DNA of 64,000 bases from contig NC_014158.1 in the NCBI RefSeq assembly GCF_000092225.1, positions 868,001 to 932,000 on the forward strand, in the 5' to 3' direction. Positions 1 through 8,079 of this stretch are shown here, one piece after another (within the stretch, counting starts at the first letter, position 1; each line of letters begins with the position of its first letter). The notes under the pieces were generated by a model, which was given only the letters and a program-made list of their open reading frames with translations, did not search any database and was not told the DNA's origin. The position numbers were made by a program, and so were the translations under genes. The DNA comes from Tsukamurella paurometabola DSM 20162. Its GTDB lineage: Bacteria; Actinomycetota; Actinomycetes; Mycobacteriales; Mycobacteriaceae.

Positions 1-252
1 GGCCAGGTTGCGTCCGTGCTCGGCCATATGCGAGACGCACAGCACCGGATGGCCGCCGAGCAGGCCGTAGGTCACCAGGGAGGCCCACGGGCCGCCGTCG
101 GCGGAGAGGCTGCCGAGCGTGGCGGTATTCGTCGCCGCCGCCACCGTCCGTGCCTCCTCGGCGGCGGAGGGACGCCGCGGCTGGGCGACATCGGTCAGTG
201 GAGGGGCGATGGAGGGGGCGTCGCCGGGATCTCCGTGGTCGCGAGTGGTCAT
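1..252 (-). CDS. HugZ-like FMN-binding protein, N-terminal part (truncated by window edge)
   Basis: The reverse strand opens with an ATG at 252 and stays open to base 1, giving 84 residues; the C-terminus lies outside the window. The readable part has a polar N-terminus rich in Pro, Asp and Ala, then a split-barrel start containing TLGSLSADGGPWASLV and a later HMAEHGRNL. These match the pyridoxamine 5'-phosphate oxidase-like / HugZ family, which binds FMN or heme and in several bacteria takes part in heme breakdown. It is divergent from the mntH gene and shares an 88-bp intergenic region with a perfect palindrome. A link between metal or heme handling and this promoter is inference. Family call is fairly secure; exact role is not. 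Confidence 0.72.
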   Translation of the reverse strand, partial: MTTRDHGDPGDAPSIAPPLTDVAQPRRPSAAEEARTVAAATNTATLGSLSADGGPWASLVTYGLLGGHPVLCVSHMAEHGRNLA

Positions 253-293
253 GCCTGCAGCCTAGAGCCGGACCCGGCGGTGCCGCTGCGACG

Positions 294-319
294 CAGAGTT
301 TCGGTTGACCGAAACTCTG
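294..319. promoter_or_regulatory. Perfect palindrome between divergent hugZ-like and mntH genes; candidate metalloregulator operator
   Basis: Arms CAGAGTTTCGGT and ACCGAAACTCTG are exact reverse complements separated by the two bases TG. The element lies 21 bp before the mntH GTG and 41 bp before the divergent ATG, so a bound repressor could control both. DtxR/MntR-family proteins bind palindromes of about this size upstream of mntH genes; assigning it to MntR is inference. Confidence 0.6.
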
Positions 320-339
320 TATGTGGGTAGCCTTCAATC

Positions 340-1581
340 GTGCTGACGGACGTCGATGTGCAGAAGGTCTCGCGGGCGCGCAAGGCGATGCTGCTGGGGC
401 CTGCGTTCGTCGCGGCGATCGCCTATGTGGACCCCGGCAACGTGGCGGCCAACATCACCGCCGGTGCCAAGTACGGCTACCTGCTGGTGTGGGTGCTCGT
501 GGTGGCCAATCTCATGGCCGTGATGATCCAGTACCAATCGGCGAAACTCGGCGTGGTCACCGGCCGTTCGCTGCCCCAGATGCTGGGCGAGCGGTTGCCC
601 CGCCGGGTCCGGCTCGCGTTCTGGGGGCAGGCCGAGATCGTCGCCGCCGCGACCGACGTGGCGGAGATCATCGGTGGCGCGCTGGCGCTGAACCTGTTGT
701 TCGGTGTGCCCCTGGTGTGGGGTGGGCTCATCGTCGGCGTGATGTCGACGGCGCTGCTCGTGCTCGCAGACGGTCGCCGTCAATACCGCTTCGAACTGGT
801 GATCATCGGACTGCTCGCGATCATCGTCATCGGATTCCTGGCCGGCCTCGTCGTCGCCCCACCCGACGCCGGTTCCGTGCTCGGGGGTCTGGTGCCGCGG
901 TTGCAGGGCACGGAGACCGTGCTGTTGGCCGCCTCGATGCTCGGTGCCACCGTGATGCCGCACGCCATCTACCTGCACTCGGCGCTGGTGATCGACCGGC
1001 ACGGTAAGCCCGCCGGCGCCCAGCGCGCCCGGCGCCTGCTGCGGGTGACGCGCGTCGATGTGGTGATCGCTCTGGTGGTCGCGGGTGCGGTGAACATCGC
1101 CCTGCTCGTGCTGGCCGCAAGCGCCCTGTACGGCCGCGAGGGAACCGACTCCATCGAGGGGGCGCACGCCGCCGTCCGTGATGCGCTCGGCCCTGTCGTC
1201 GCGGCGCTCTTCGCGGTCGGTCTGCTCGCCTCGGGACTCGCCTCCACATCCGTGGGTAGCTACGCGGGCGGGACCATCATGGCCGGACTGTTGCATCGGC
1301 GGATCCCGGTGCTGGTGCGACGCATGGTCACCATGGTCCCTGCGATCGGGGTGCTCGCCCTCGGGGTCTCGCCGACGCAGGCCCTGATCATCTCCCAGGT
1401 GGTGCTGAGCTTCGGTATCCCGTTCGCGCTGCTTCCGTTGCGTCGCTACACCGGCGATCGCGCGATCATGGGGGAATTCGCCGATGGTGCACCGCTGCGC
1501 TGGGCCTCCGCCGCAGCGGCCGCGCTCATCGTCGCCCTCAACGTGGCATTGATCTACCTCACACTGTCCGGCAACGGCTAG
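340..1581 (+). CDS. mntH: Nramp-family divalent metal (Mn2+) transporter MntH
   Basis: A 413-residue polytopic membrane protein of normal length for proton-coupled bacterial Mn2+ importers. The TM1 signature DPGN is at residues 31-34 and the TM6 signature MPHAIYLHS begins at 206; in characterised family members these two unwound helices supply the metal ligands. Eleven or so hydrophobic segments cover the rest, acting in the cytoplasmic membrane. The GTG at 340 has no Shine-Dalgarno sequence, so a leaderless transcript is possible; an in-frame GTG at 358 is an alternative. The palindrome just upstream suggests metal-responsive repression. Substrate Mn2+ is taken from the family, with Fe2+ as an alternative. 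Confidence 0.93.
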   Translation: MLTDVDVQKVSRARKAMLLGPAFVAAIAYVDPGNVAANITAGAKYGYLLVWVLVVANLMAVMIQYQSAKLGVVTGRSLPQMLGERLPRRVRLAFWGQAEIVAAATDVAEIIGGALALNLLFGVPLVWGGLIVGVMSTALLVLADGRRQYRFELVIIGLLAIIVIGFLAGLVVAPPDAGSVLGGLVPRLQGTETVLLAASMLGATVMPHAIYLHSALVIDRHGKPAGAQRARRLLRVTRVDVVIALVVAGAVNIALLVLAASALYGREGTDSIEGAHAAVRDALGPVVAALFAVGLLASGLASTSVGSYAGGTIMAGLLHRRIPVLVRRMVTMVPAIGVLALGVSPTQALIISQVVLSFGIPFALLPLRRYTGDRAIMGEFADGAPLRWASAAAAALIVALNVALIYLTLSGNG

Positions 1582-1606
1582 CGCTTGGGTGTACCCGGCT
1601 TTCCGT

Positions 1607-1633
1607 GATTCAATGATTGCAAATCAATGAATC
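1607..1633. promoter_or_regulatory. AT-rich near-perfect inverted repeat upstream of DUF4333 gene
   Basis: Arms GATTCAATGATT and AATCAATGAATC (one mismatch) flank GCA. The repeat is AT-rich against a very GC-rich background and ends 36 bp before the start of the DUF4333 gene. It may be an operator or overlap a promoter; it lacks the GC stem and T run of an intrinsic terminator for mntH. Confidence 0.4.
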
Positions 1634-1669
1634 GCAACAGCGGAGTTCGCCCGCGGAGGTGGCGTCACG

Positions 1670-2194
1670 ATGGCCGGACGTGCAGTGGCGGTGACGCTGG
1701 TCGGCGTCGTCGGCGCGCTCGCGGTCACCTGGACCCTGCTCGCCCCCACCGAGGTCGACGAGGATCGGGTCGAATCCGGCACCCTCTCCGAGCTCGATGC
1801 CGCGCCGGGCGATCACCTCGACTGCGACGGCGGCCTCAAGGCCGAGGTCGGTTCCGCTCAGCACTGCACCCTCACCAGCGAGGGCGAGAAGTTCACCGTC
1901 AAGCTCCGGGTCACCGGCGTGGACGGCGACAACGTGCGCTGGGACTCCGTCGTCGACCGCGATCCGCAGGCCGGTCGCCGGGTCACGCCCGCCCAGCTGG
2001 AGCGGCACACCAAACACGTACTGGCGCAGCGCGGTCCCGTCGATACGGTGCAGTGCGCCGGTGGCCTCCCCGCCACCGTCGGCGCCGCTCAGGACTGTAC
2101 GGCGACCGCCCGCGGCGCGACCCAACTGGTGCGCACCGTGGTCACCTCCGTCGATCCGGCGCGGGTGCAGTGGAGCGTCACCGTCGTCGGCTGA
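1670..2194 (+). CDS. Secreted or anchored protein with two DUF4333 repeats
   Basis: This 174-residue protein begins with a hydrophobic signal or anchor segment (about residues 3-25) and then carries two copies of a compact unit. Each copy has a Cys pair spaced as in DCDGG...QHCT (first) and QCAGG...QDCT (second), the pattern of DUF4333, a small extracytoplasmic domain common in mycobacterial membrane proteins. The paired cysteines probably form disulfides outside the cell. The start is fixed by GGAGGT at 1655-1660, nine bases before the ATG. Function is unknown. It is a single gene between mntH and a convergent carboxyltransferase gene. Confidence 0.75.
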   Translation: MAGRAVAVTLVGVVGALAVTWTLLAPTEVDEDRVESGTLSELDAAPGDHLDCDGGLKAEVGSAQHCTLTSEGEKFTVKLRVTGVDGDNVRWDSVVDRDPQAGRRVTPAQLERHTKHVLAQRGPVDTVQCAGGLPATVGAAQDCTATARGATQLVRTVVTSVDPARVQWSVTVVG

Positions 2195-2209
2195 CGAGCC
2201 ACCCTCCGG

Positions 2210-3739
2210 TCACCGGCGCGTCCCCAGGAACCGGTACCGGTCGAGCCGGCGGCTGATCCGGATCGAGTCCGGGATCAGCGCGAGCTCGGCGAGCGATTCG
2301 CGGACCGCGACACCCACCCGGCGGGAGAACTCGGTGGGCTCGTCCGCGGCATCGGGGCGCTCCGGAATCACCCGGTCGATGACGCCGTCCGCGAGCAGAT
2401 CGGCCGAACGGATCCGCTGCTTCTCCGCCAATTCGGGTGCGTGCTCGGTGTCGCGGAACATCACCGCGCTGGCGCCCTCCGGCGGCAGCGGCGCGAGCCA
2501 CGCGTGCTGCGCGCACAGCACCCGGTCGGCAGGCAGCATCGCCAGTGCCCCGCCGCCGGTGCCCTGGCCGAGCAGCACCGACACCGTCGGGACGCGCAGG
2601 GTGACCAGATCGGACAGGCTGCGCGCCACCTCGCCGGCGAGGCCACCCTCTTCCGCCTCGGGGGAGAGGGCCGCGCCCCAGGTGTCGATCACCAGCACCA
2701 GCGGTAGGTCCAATTCGGCGGCCAGCCGCATCCCGCGCCGGGCCGCGCGCAACGCCGCCGGACCGAGCAGGGGAGGGGCGCCACCGTCCGCGTCCCGATT
2801 GGCGCGCTGCACCGCGTTGTCCTGCCCGACCACGATGCACGGGAAGCCCTGCACCCGCGCCAGCGACAGCAGCAGCGAGTGGTCGGTCTCGCCCTCGCCG
2901 GTGCCCGACAGCGGCACCCGGTCGGTGGCGGCGTGCCGGAGGAAGGCGCGCACGCCCGGCCGGCCGGCCTCGCGGCTGATCCGCACCGATTCCCACGCGG
3001 GGGTGTCGTCTCCTGCCGGCACCAGTTCGTGGCCGGTGCCCAGATCGGGTGCCAAGGGATCGGCGTCCGCGCTGCCCGACATCACCCGCAGCGCGCGGTG
3101 CGCCAGCAGCCGCACGAACCGTAGCGGCACCACCCCGTCGATCAGGCCGTGCGCGAACAGGTTCTCCGCCGTCTGCACGCCTTCCGGGAAGGGTTCGCCC
3201 CGCACCGCCTGGTACACCCGTGGGCCGAGGAAGCCGATGCGAGCACCCGGTTCGGCGATCGTGATGTGCCCCAACGATCCCCACGAGGCGAACACCCCTC
3301 CCATGGTGGGATTGCGCAGGTACACCAGGTAGGGCAGGCCGGACTGCTTGTGCAGGGTGACGGCCGCCGAGATCTTCACCATCTGCAGGAAGGCGACGGT
3401 GCCCTCCTGCATCCGGGTGCCGCCCGAGGTGGGGGTCGCCAGCAGCGGCAGCCGCAACGCCGTCGCGCGTTCGACCGCCGCGACGATCCGCTCGGCGGCG
3501 GCCACTCCGATGGAGCCGCCGAGGAAGGCGAAATCGCAGGCGATGAGCGCCACGCGCCGGCCCCGGATGCGGCCCTCACCGGTGACCACCGCCTCGTCGT
3601 GGCGGGACTTCGCGCGGGCCCGCTCCAGGTCGGCCGCGTACTGCGCGTCCGGGTGCACATCGACCAGGGGCCCGTCCCACGACGTGAAGGTGCCGCGGTC
3701 GAGGACCGCATCGATGAGGTCCTGTGCCGTGATCGCCAT
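2210..3739 (-). CDS. Acyl/acetyl-CoA carboxylase carboxyltransferase (beta and alpha halves fused)
   Basis: The 509 residues contain both crotonase-fold halves of a carboxyltransferase. The N-terminal, AccD-like half has SGGTRMQEGTVAFLQM and GHITIAEPGARIGF; the C-terminal, AccA-like half has LVIDTWGA, GQGTGGGALAML and PPEGASAVM. It resembles the AccD3-type proteins of mycobacteria and would move the carboxyl group from biotin to acetyl-CoA, with a separate AccA/BCCP subunit encoded elsewhere. The Cys4 zinc finger of E. coli AccD is absent. The ATG at 3739 begins MAITAQDLIDAVLD. Its neighbours give no pathway context. Class assignment is firm; the exact acyl-CoA substrate is not. Confidence 0.85.
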   Translation of the reverse strand: MAITAQDLIDAVLDRGTFTSWDGPLVDVHPDAQYAADLERARAKSRHDEAVVTGEGRIRGRRVALIACDFAFLGGSIGVAAAERIVAAVERATALRLPLLATPTSGGTRMQEGTVAFLQMVKISAAVTLHKQSGLPYLVYLRNPTMGGVFASWGSLGHITIAEPGARIGFLGPRVYQAVRGEPFPEGVQTAENLFAHGLIDGVVPLRFVRLLAHRALRVMSGSADADPLAPDLGTGHELVPAGDDTPAWESVRISREAGRPGVRAFLRHAATDRVPLSGTGEGETDHSLLLSLARVQGFPCIVVGQDNAVQRANRDADGGAPPLLGPAALRAARRGMRLAAELDLPLVLVIDTWGAALSPEAEEGGLAGEVARSLSDLVTLRVPTVSVLLGQGTGGGALAMLPADRVLCAQHAWLAPLPPEGASAVMFRDTEHAPELAEKQRIRSADLLADGVIDRVIPERPDAADEPTEFSRRVGVAVRESLAELALIPDSIRISRRLDRYRFLGTRR

Positions 3740-3837
3740 ACCGACAGGTTAGCCACCGGTCCGCGGTGTCCGGCTCACGGAGAATCTTTTCCTCGGAGTC
3801 GGAACAATTCTCACGGCCCGTGTCGTTGGATCGGAGT

Positions 3838-4662
3838 ATGACGGTTCCCGACATCACCCTCAATTCCGGTACGACCATCCCCCAGCTCGGTTTCGGCGTG
3901 TGGCAGGTGTCCGACGACGGCGCCGAAGCCGCCGTCGCGGAGGCCCTGCGCGTGGGCTACCGCAGCATCGACACCGCGAAGGTGTACGAGAACGAGGCGG
4001 GCACCGGCCGCGCCATCGCCGCGTCCGGCCTGGCCCGCGACGAGGTCTTCCTCACCACCAAGCTGTGGAACTCGGACCAGGGGTACGACGAGACGCTCCG
4101 CGCCTTCGACGCCTCGCTCGGCCGGCTCGGTACCGACTACGTGGACCTGTACCTGATCCACTGGCCCGTCCCCGAGTACGGCCGCGCCGTGGACACCTTC
4201 AAGGCGTTCACCACGATTCGCGAGCAGGGTCGCGCGAAGGCGATCGGCGTGAGCAACTTCCGCGTTGAGGACTTGCAGCGCGTGATCGACGAGACCGGGG
4301 TGACCCCGGCGGTGAACCAGATCGAGTTGCATCCCGGCCTGGCGCAGGACGAGTTGCGCGCCTTCCACGCCGAGCACGGCATCGCCACCGAGGCGTGGTC
4401 ACCGCTGGGTCAGGGCGAGTCGCTGGCCGACCCGGTGATCGTGGAGATCGCCGCAGCGCACGATGCGACCCCGGCCCAGGCGATCCTGCGCTGGCACCTG
4501 CAGCTGGGCAACGTGGTGATCCCGAAGTCGGTGACGCCCAGCCGTATCGCGGAGAACTTCGACGTCTTCGGTTTCGAACTCACCGCCGACGAGGTGGCGA
4601 AGATCAGCGCTCTGCCGGGCCGCCGCATCGGGCCCGATCCGGCCGAGTTCAACCTCCGCTGA
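3838..4662 (+). CDS. Aldo/keto reductase (AKR5-like, NADPH-dependent)
   Basis: A 274-residue TIM-barrel oxidoreductase. The AKR catalytic tetrad is visible: Asp45 and Tyr50 in SIDTAKVYENE, Lys75 in TTKLW and His108 in LIHWP. The C-terminal IPKSVTPSRIAEN is the NADPH 2'-phosphate binding signature. Closest in layout to 2,5-diketo-D-gluconate reductase-like proteins of actinobacteria, which reduce small aldehydes and ketones; the physiological substrate is unknown. I chose the ATG at 3838 rather than an upstream in-frame start because the protein then begins at the family's usual position; the GGAG ahead of it is close to the ATG. A cupin gene follows after 2 bp. Confidence 0.9.
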   Translation: MTVPDITLNSGTTIPQLGFGVWQVSDDGAEAAVAEALRVGYRSIDTAKVYENEAGTGRAIAASGLARDEVFLTTKLWNSDQGYDETLRAFDASLGRLGTDYVDLYLIHWPVPEYGRAVDTFKAFTTIREQGRAKAIGVSNFRVEDLQRVIDETGVTPAVNQIELHPGLAQDELRAFHAEHGIATEAWSPLGQGESLADPVIVEIAAAHDATPAQAILRWHLQLGNVVIPKSVTPSRIAENFDVFGFELTADEVAKISALPGRRIGPDPAEFNLR

Positions 4663-4664
4663 GC

Positions 4665-5111
4665 GTGAGCTTCGACCCGGACGAGGTCGCCGACCGGCTC
4701 GGCCTGCAACCGCACCCCGAGGGTGGACGGTTTCGGGAGTACTGGCGCTCCGGCGAGACCGTGACCCGGCCCGACGGGGCAGTCCGGTCGGTCGCCACCG
4801 CGATCCACTTCTTGCTCGGCGACGACGATGAATCCGCCTGGCACACCGTCCGGTCGGACGAGCTGTGGTTGTGGCAAGGCGGCGGGACGCTGGAAATCGG
4901 TCTCGCGGGCGATGGCGCCACGCCTTCGGAATCGCCGCAGACGGTGCTGCTCGGCCCGGCCGGGCACGGGAACCTGACCGTTCTCGTGCCCGCCGGGCAC
5001 TGGCAGAACGCCCGCCCCGTTGACGGTGCCGTTCTCGTCAGTTGTGTCGTGGCGCCGGGCTTCGACTTCGCGGATTTCCGGTTGCTCGGCGACCCGAACC
5101 AGGTCCGCTGA
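4665..5111 (+). CDS. DUF985 cupin-like protein
   Basis: A 148-residue protein with the DUF985 (Cupin_5) pattern: LGLQPHPEGGRFREYW at the N-terminus, then TAIHFLL, SDELWLWQGGG and a final VVAPGFDF. The jellyroll family has members of unknown role, often linked to nucleotide-sugar-type ligands. Its GTG lies 2 bp after the aldo/keto reductase stop, so the two are probably translationally coupled. No separate Shine-Dalgarno sequence is evident. Convergent with the mycosin gene, with only 1 bp between the stops. Confidence 0.8.
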   Translation: MSFDPDEVADRLGLQPHPEGGRFREYWRSGETVTRPDGAVRSVATAIHFLLGDDDESAWHTVRSDELWLWQGGGTLEIGLAGDGATPSESPQTVLLGPAGHGNLTVLVPAGHWQNARPVDGAVLVSCVVAPGFDFADFRLLGDPNQVR

Positions 5112-5112
5112 A

Positions 5113-6399
5113 TCAGCTCCGCCGGGTACGCCGGGATAGGCAGAAGGCGGCGGCCGCGACGGCGAGCAGGCCGGCCCCCGCGAGTGCGGTGGTGCGTGGC
5201 CGGTCGTCTCTCGGCGGTGCCGGGGGGAGGTCGATCATGCCGGTCCTGGTGGCCCCGTCGGGGAGGTCGGCGGAGAGCGCGGCGACCGGGTCGACGATGC
5301 CGGCTCCCAACGCCCCTGCGGGTATCGCGGCGGCGGCGCGGGCGGTCGTGAGGATCCGCGATCGCACCTGTGCGGCGGTGAGTTGGGGGTAGCGCGCACG
5401 CACGAGGGCGGCGACGCCGGCCACGTAGGGTGCGGCGAAGCTGGTTCCGGCGAGCGCGCTGGTGCCCTGGCGCGTGGTCTGCCCGTTCACCAGGCCCCCG
5501 CCGCGCGGCTCCAGGGTGGTGACATCGGTGCCGGGTGCGGCGAGTGCCACCCAGGGGCCGGCGAGCGAGAACGACGCGGCGCGACCGTCCGGCTCCGTCG
5601 CGGCCACGGTGAGCACGACGTCGGCGAATCGGGCGGGGGAGGCCACGGTGACCGGCTTGCCCGGAACCTCGTTCTGCGCGGAGCAGGCGCCGTCGGTGCC
5701 CACGTTGCCGGCGGCCGCGACCACGACCACGTTGCGGTCGTAGGCGAACTTCACTGCTCGCGCGAGAGCGTCGTCGCCGAGGTTGGCGCCGAAGGCCCCG
5801 CACGCGACCTCCGAGATGTTGATGACGGTGGCGCCCAAGTCGACCGCCCGGGTCACCGCGTAGGCCATGGTGGTCATGTTCCCGTGGCTGTTGACGCCCT
5901 TATCCCTCGGCTCGAACGCCTGGCTGGCCTGCCGGATGGCGATGATCGACGCGCCCGGTGCCACCCCGGCGAAGGAATCCCCGGCCGAGGGGCGGGCGGC
6001 GATGATCCCCGCCACCGCGGTGCCGTGGGCGTCGCAATCATCGCGCCCATCGCCCGACGAGACGTAGTCGCCGCCCGGGATCACCTCGCCGAGCCGCGGA
6101 TGCGGCGTCACGCCGGTGTCGATCACCGCCACCCGCTGCCCCTCGCCCCGGGTGAACCGCCACGCCTGGTCGTAGCGCAGGGTGCGCAGCGCATGATCGG
6201 CCCGGGTGTAGTCGGTGCCCGGCATCGTGGTGAGCGTGTGGCACTGCGTCTTCTGCACCGTGGGGGCGAGCGGTGCGATCGGCCCGCGGGGCGCTCCGTC
6301 GGGCGGCGGCGGATCGACGGCGGGCGCCGCGGCGGTGGACGGTGCACCGACCGCGATGACCAGTGCCGCGATCGCCGCGCCGATCAGTGCCCGTCGCAT
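5113..6399 (-). CDS. mycP4: Type VII secretion mycosin protease MycP (ESX-4 type)
   Basis: A 428-residue membrane-anchored subtilase. It has a signal peptide (about residues 1-25), a Pro-rich linker, and the Ser-protease triad Asp94 (AVIDTGVTPH), His125 (DAHGTAVAG) and Ser320 (GTSFAAPYVAG), with the oxyanion Asn in AAAGNVGT. The C-terminal TTALAGAGLLAVAAAAFC forms a membrane anchor followed by Arg-rich residues. Mycosins sit outside the cytoplasmic membrane and stabilise the ESX core complex. The start ATG shares one base with the eccD stop (TGATG), so the two are translationally coupled. The ESX-4 assignment comes from its eccD/eccC partners and from the nearby rplM synteny. Confidence 0.93.
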   Translation of the reverse strand: MRRALIGAAIAALVIAVGAPSTAAAPAVDPPPPDGAPRGPIAPLAPTVQKTQCHTLTTMPGTDYTRADHALRTLRYDQAWRFTRGEGQRVAVIDTGVTPHPRLGEVIPGGDYVSSGDGRDDCDAHGTAVAGIIAARPSAGDSFAGVAPGASIIAIRQASQAFEPRDKGVNSHGNMTTMAYAVTRAVDLGATVINISEVACGAFGANLGDDALARAVKFAYDRNVVVVAAAGNVGTDGACSAQNEVPGKPVTVASPARFADVVLTVAATEPDGRAASFSLAGPWVALAAPGTDVTTLEPRGGGLVNGQTTRQGTSALAGTSFAAPYVAGVAALVRARYPQLTAAQVRSRILTTARAAAAIPAGALGAGIVDPVAALSADLPDGATRTGMIDLPPAPPRDDRPRTTALAGAGLLAVAAAAFCLSRRTRRS

Positions 6400-7892
6400 C
6401 AGAGGTTCCGGACGGTGGCGTACACGTCCCACACCCAGCCCAGCAGCGGCCCCGCCGCGGCGATCGTGAGGTACTCACCGAGCTCAGCGCACCGACGCTG
6501 AATGGGGCTGAACGTGATTCGCGGCGCCGCCACCCCGCAGGCGACCGCGATCCCGGCGATCGCGGCGAGCGTCAGCAGGCCCAGCACCGGCCATACGCCG
6601 TAGCCCCACGCGAGACTGGTGGCGGTGCCGATCGCGACGGCCGCGCCGCCGAGGATCACGGCGCCGGCCTGGATCGGGTCGCCGTGGGTGCGCCCGCGCA
6701 AGCAGTAGGCCACGGCGATCACCGCGGCGAAAGCGATGTGGTGCAGCGGGACTTCCCGGGCGGCGGCGTCCACCAGCAGCGCTGCGACCGAACCGGCGAC
6801 CGCGGCGCCCACGGTGATCCCGGAGCACACCTCCTGCGCGTATCCGGTGCGCGGCGGAGCCGCGGCCTCCTCGCTCAGGCCCACCGCGACGGCGCCGACT
6901 CCGGCGACCGTGGCGGGCGGCTCATCATCGATCGGGTCGATCCGCTCGCCCGCCGCGGGCACCCGCGGCAGCGGCATCTTGGCGACCGAGGCGCCGATCC
7001 GGGCCGCGAAGGTGATCACCACGTACGCGATCACCGCCACCGTCGCGGCCAGCGCGGCCCGCCGGCCGGGCAGCCACAGTGCGGCGAACAAGGCGGGCGC
7101 CGCGATCGCGGCCGCGGTCATCACGGCGATGTGCACCACCGCGCCGCGTCCGGTGATCCGCAGCGCCACCACCGCCGTCACCGCGGCGGCGACCACCGCG
7201 AGCAGGGCGTGTGGCGGCCCGTACCGACCGTCCATCCCGAGCGGCACCGCCAGCGCCCCGGCGGCAGCGGAGAGGACCGTCGCGCAGGCGGCCAGTGCCG
7301 TGGGCACCGGACCGCTCTCGCGCATCCGTCGCACCGCGGTACCCGCACCGACCAGCAGGAGTAACGCACCGCCGGCGGTCCACAGCTGGGCGAAGATCGC
7401 ACCCACCGCGGGCCGGGCGCCGGATTCGCCGCGCGGTGCGAGGCCCAGGCGCAGCGCCACCGCCGCCGTGGCGAGGGTGGCACCGGCCAGCACCATCAGG
7501 CCGACGATCATCGCGGCCTTCTCATTCCACCGCAGACCCGTGTCGAGGTCGGTGGCGGCGGTATCGAAGACATCGTCGAACACCGCGGGCGGCGGCGGTG
7601 CCTCGGCGACGAACAACACCAGCAGATCGCCCTCGGTGATCCCGGCGTCCGAGGGCGTCTGCGGACCCGGCAGGGGATCTCCGCCGACCGGTGCCAGCCG
7701 CCACGGCCGCGCCCACGCCGATTCCGCCGTCCCCGAGATCCGGTCGCCGAACAGTCGCACCAGCTCCGGGATCAGCACCTCGGTCGGCGTCTGTAGCGGC
7801 AGTGAGACGTCGACCTGCGCGCCCCCGCACAGCACCGACACTCGACTCAGCCGTGCGACCTCGGTTTCCGTGCCCTCCACCAGATCGGTCAT
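6399..7892 (-). CDS. eccD4: Type VII secretion integral membrane protein EccD (ESX-4 type)
   Basis: A 497-residue protein with the EccD layout. An N-terminal ubiquitin-like domain (about residues 1-95, containing VSVLCGGAQVDVSLPL and ITEGDLLVL) is followed by about eleven transmembrane helices. EccD dimers form the wall of the ESX membrane channel, and the ubiquitin-like domain contacts EccC. The ATG at 7892 is preceded by GAGGGGGA at good spacing; an upstream in-frame start would add an unlikely Arg-rich extension. It is co-transcribed with mycP and divergent from eccC. Confidence 0.93.
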   Translation of the reverse strand: MTDLVEGTETEVARLSRVSVLCGGAQVDVSLPLQTPTEVLIPELVRLFGDRISGTAESAWARPWRLAPVGGDPLPGPQTPSDAGITEGDLLVLFVAEAPPPPAVFDDVFDTAATDLDTGLRWNEKAAMIVGLMVLAGATLATAAVALRLGLAPRGESGARPAVGAIFAQLWTAGGALLLLVGAGTAVRRMRESGPVPTALAACATVLSAAAGALAVPLGMDGRYGPPHALLAVVAAAVTAVVALRITGRGAVVHIAVMTAAAIAAPALFAALWLPGRRAALAATVAVIAYVVITFAARIGASVAKMPLPRVPAAGERIDPIDDEPPATVAGVGAVAVGLSEEAAAPPRTGYAQEVCSGITVGAAVAGSVAALLVDAAAREVPLHHIAFAAVIAVAYCLRGRTHGDPIQAGAVILGGAAVAIGTATSLAWGYGVWPVLGLLTLAAIAGIAVACGVAAPRITFSPIQRRCAELGEYLTIAAAGPLLGWVWDVYATVRNL

Positions 7893-7973
7893 CGCGTCCC
7901 CCTCGCATGCCCTTGCTCGCACCCGTGACCGGGCCCGATATGCATTAGACGCACGAGCTCATCGATCGGTTCC

Positions 7974-7987
7974 ACTTCGATCGAAGT
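7974..7987. promoter_or_regulatory. 14-bp perfect palindrome in the eccD/eccC divergent promoter region
   Basis: ACTTCGA followed directly by TCGAAGT, a perfect palindrome in the 187 bp between the divergent eccD and eccC starts. It is placed as an operator would be for coordinated control of the ESX-4 genes; no regulator can be named from sequence. Confidence 0.35.
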
Positions 7988-8079
7988 TCGCCGAACCGCT
8001 CGACGAATCCGTCGCGGCGGGGCACAGTGAGGGCACGACGGCGCGTGGGGGCGTGCCGCACTGCTGGGGGAGGCCGTTC

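Noticed and set aside
16-330. Forward 104-codon frame at the window start
   Set aside because: Antisense to the HugZ-like gene, whose protein sequence is recognisable.
6736-8079. N-terminal extension of eccC upstream of its GTG
   Set aside because: It is antisense to eccD, Ala/Thr/Arg-rich, and the GTG at 8080 has a strong ribosome site and the family N-terminus.
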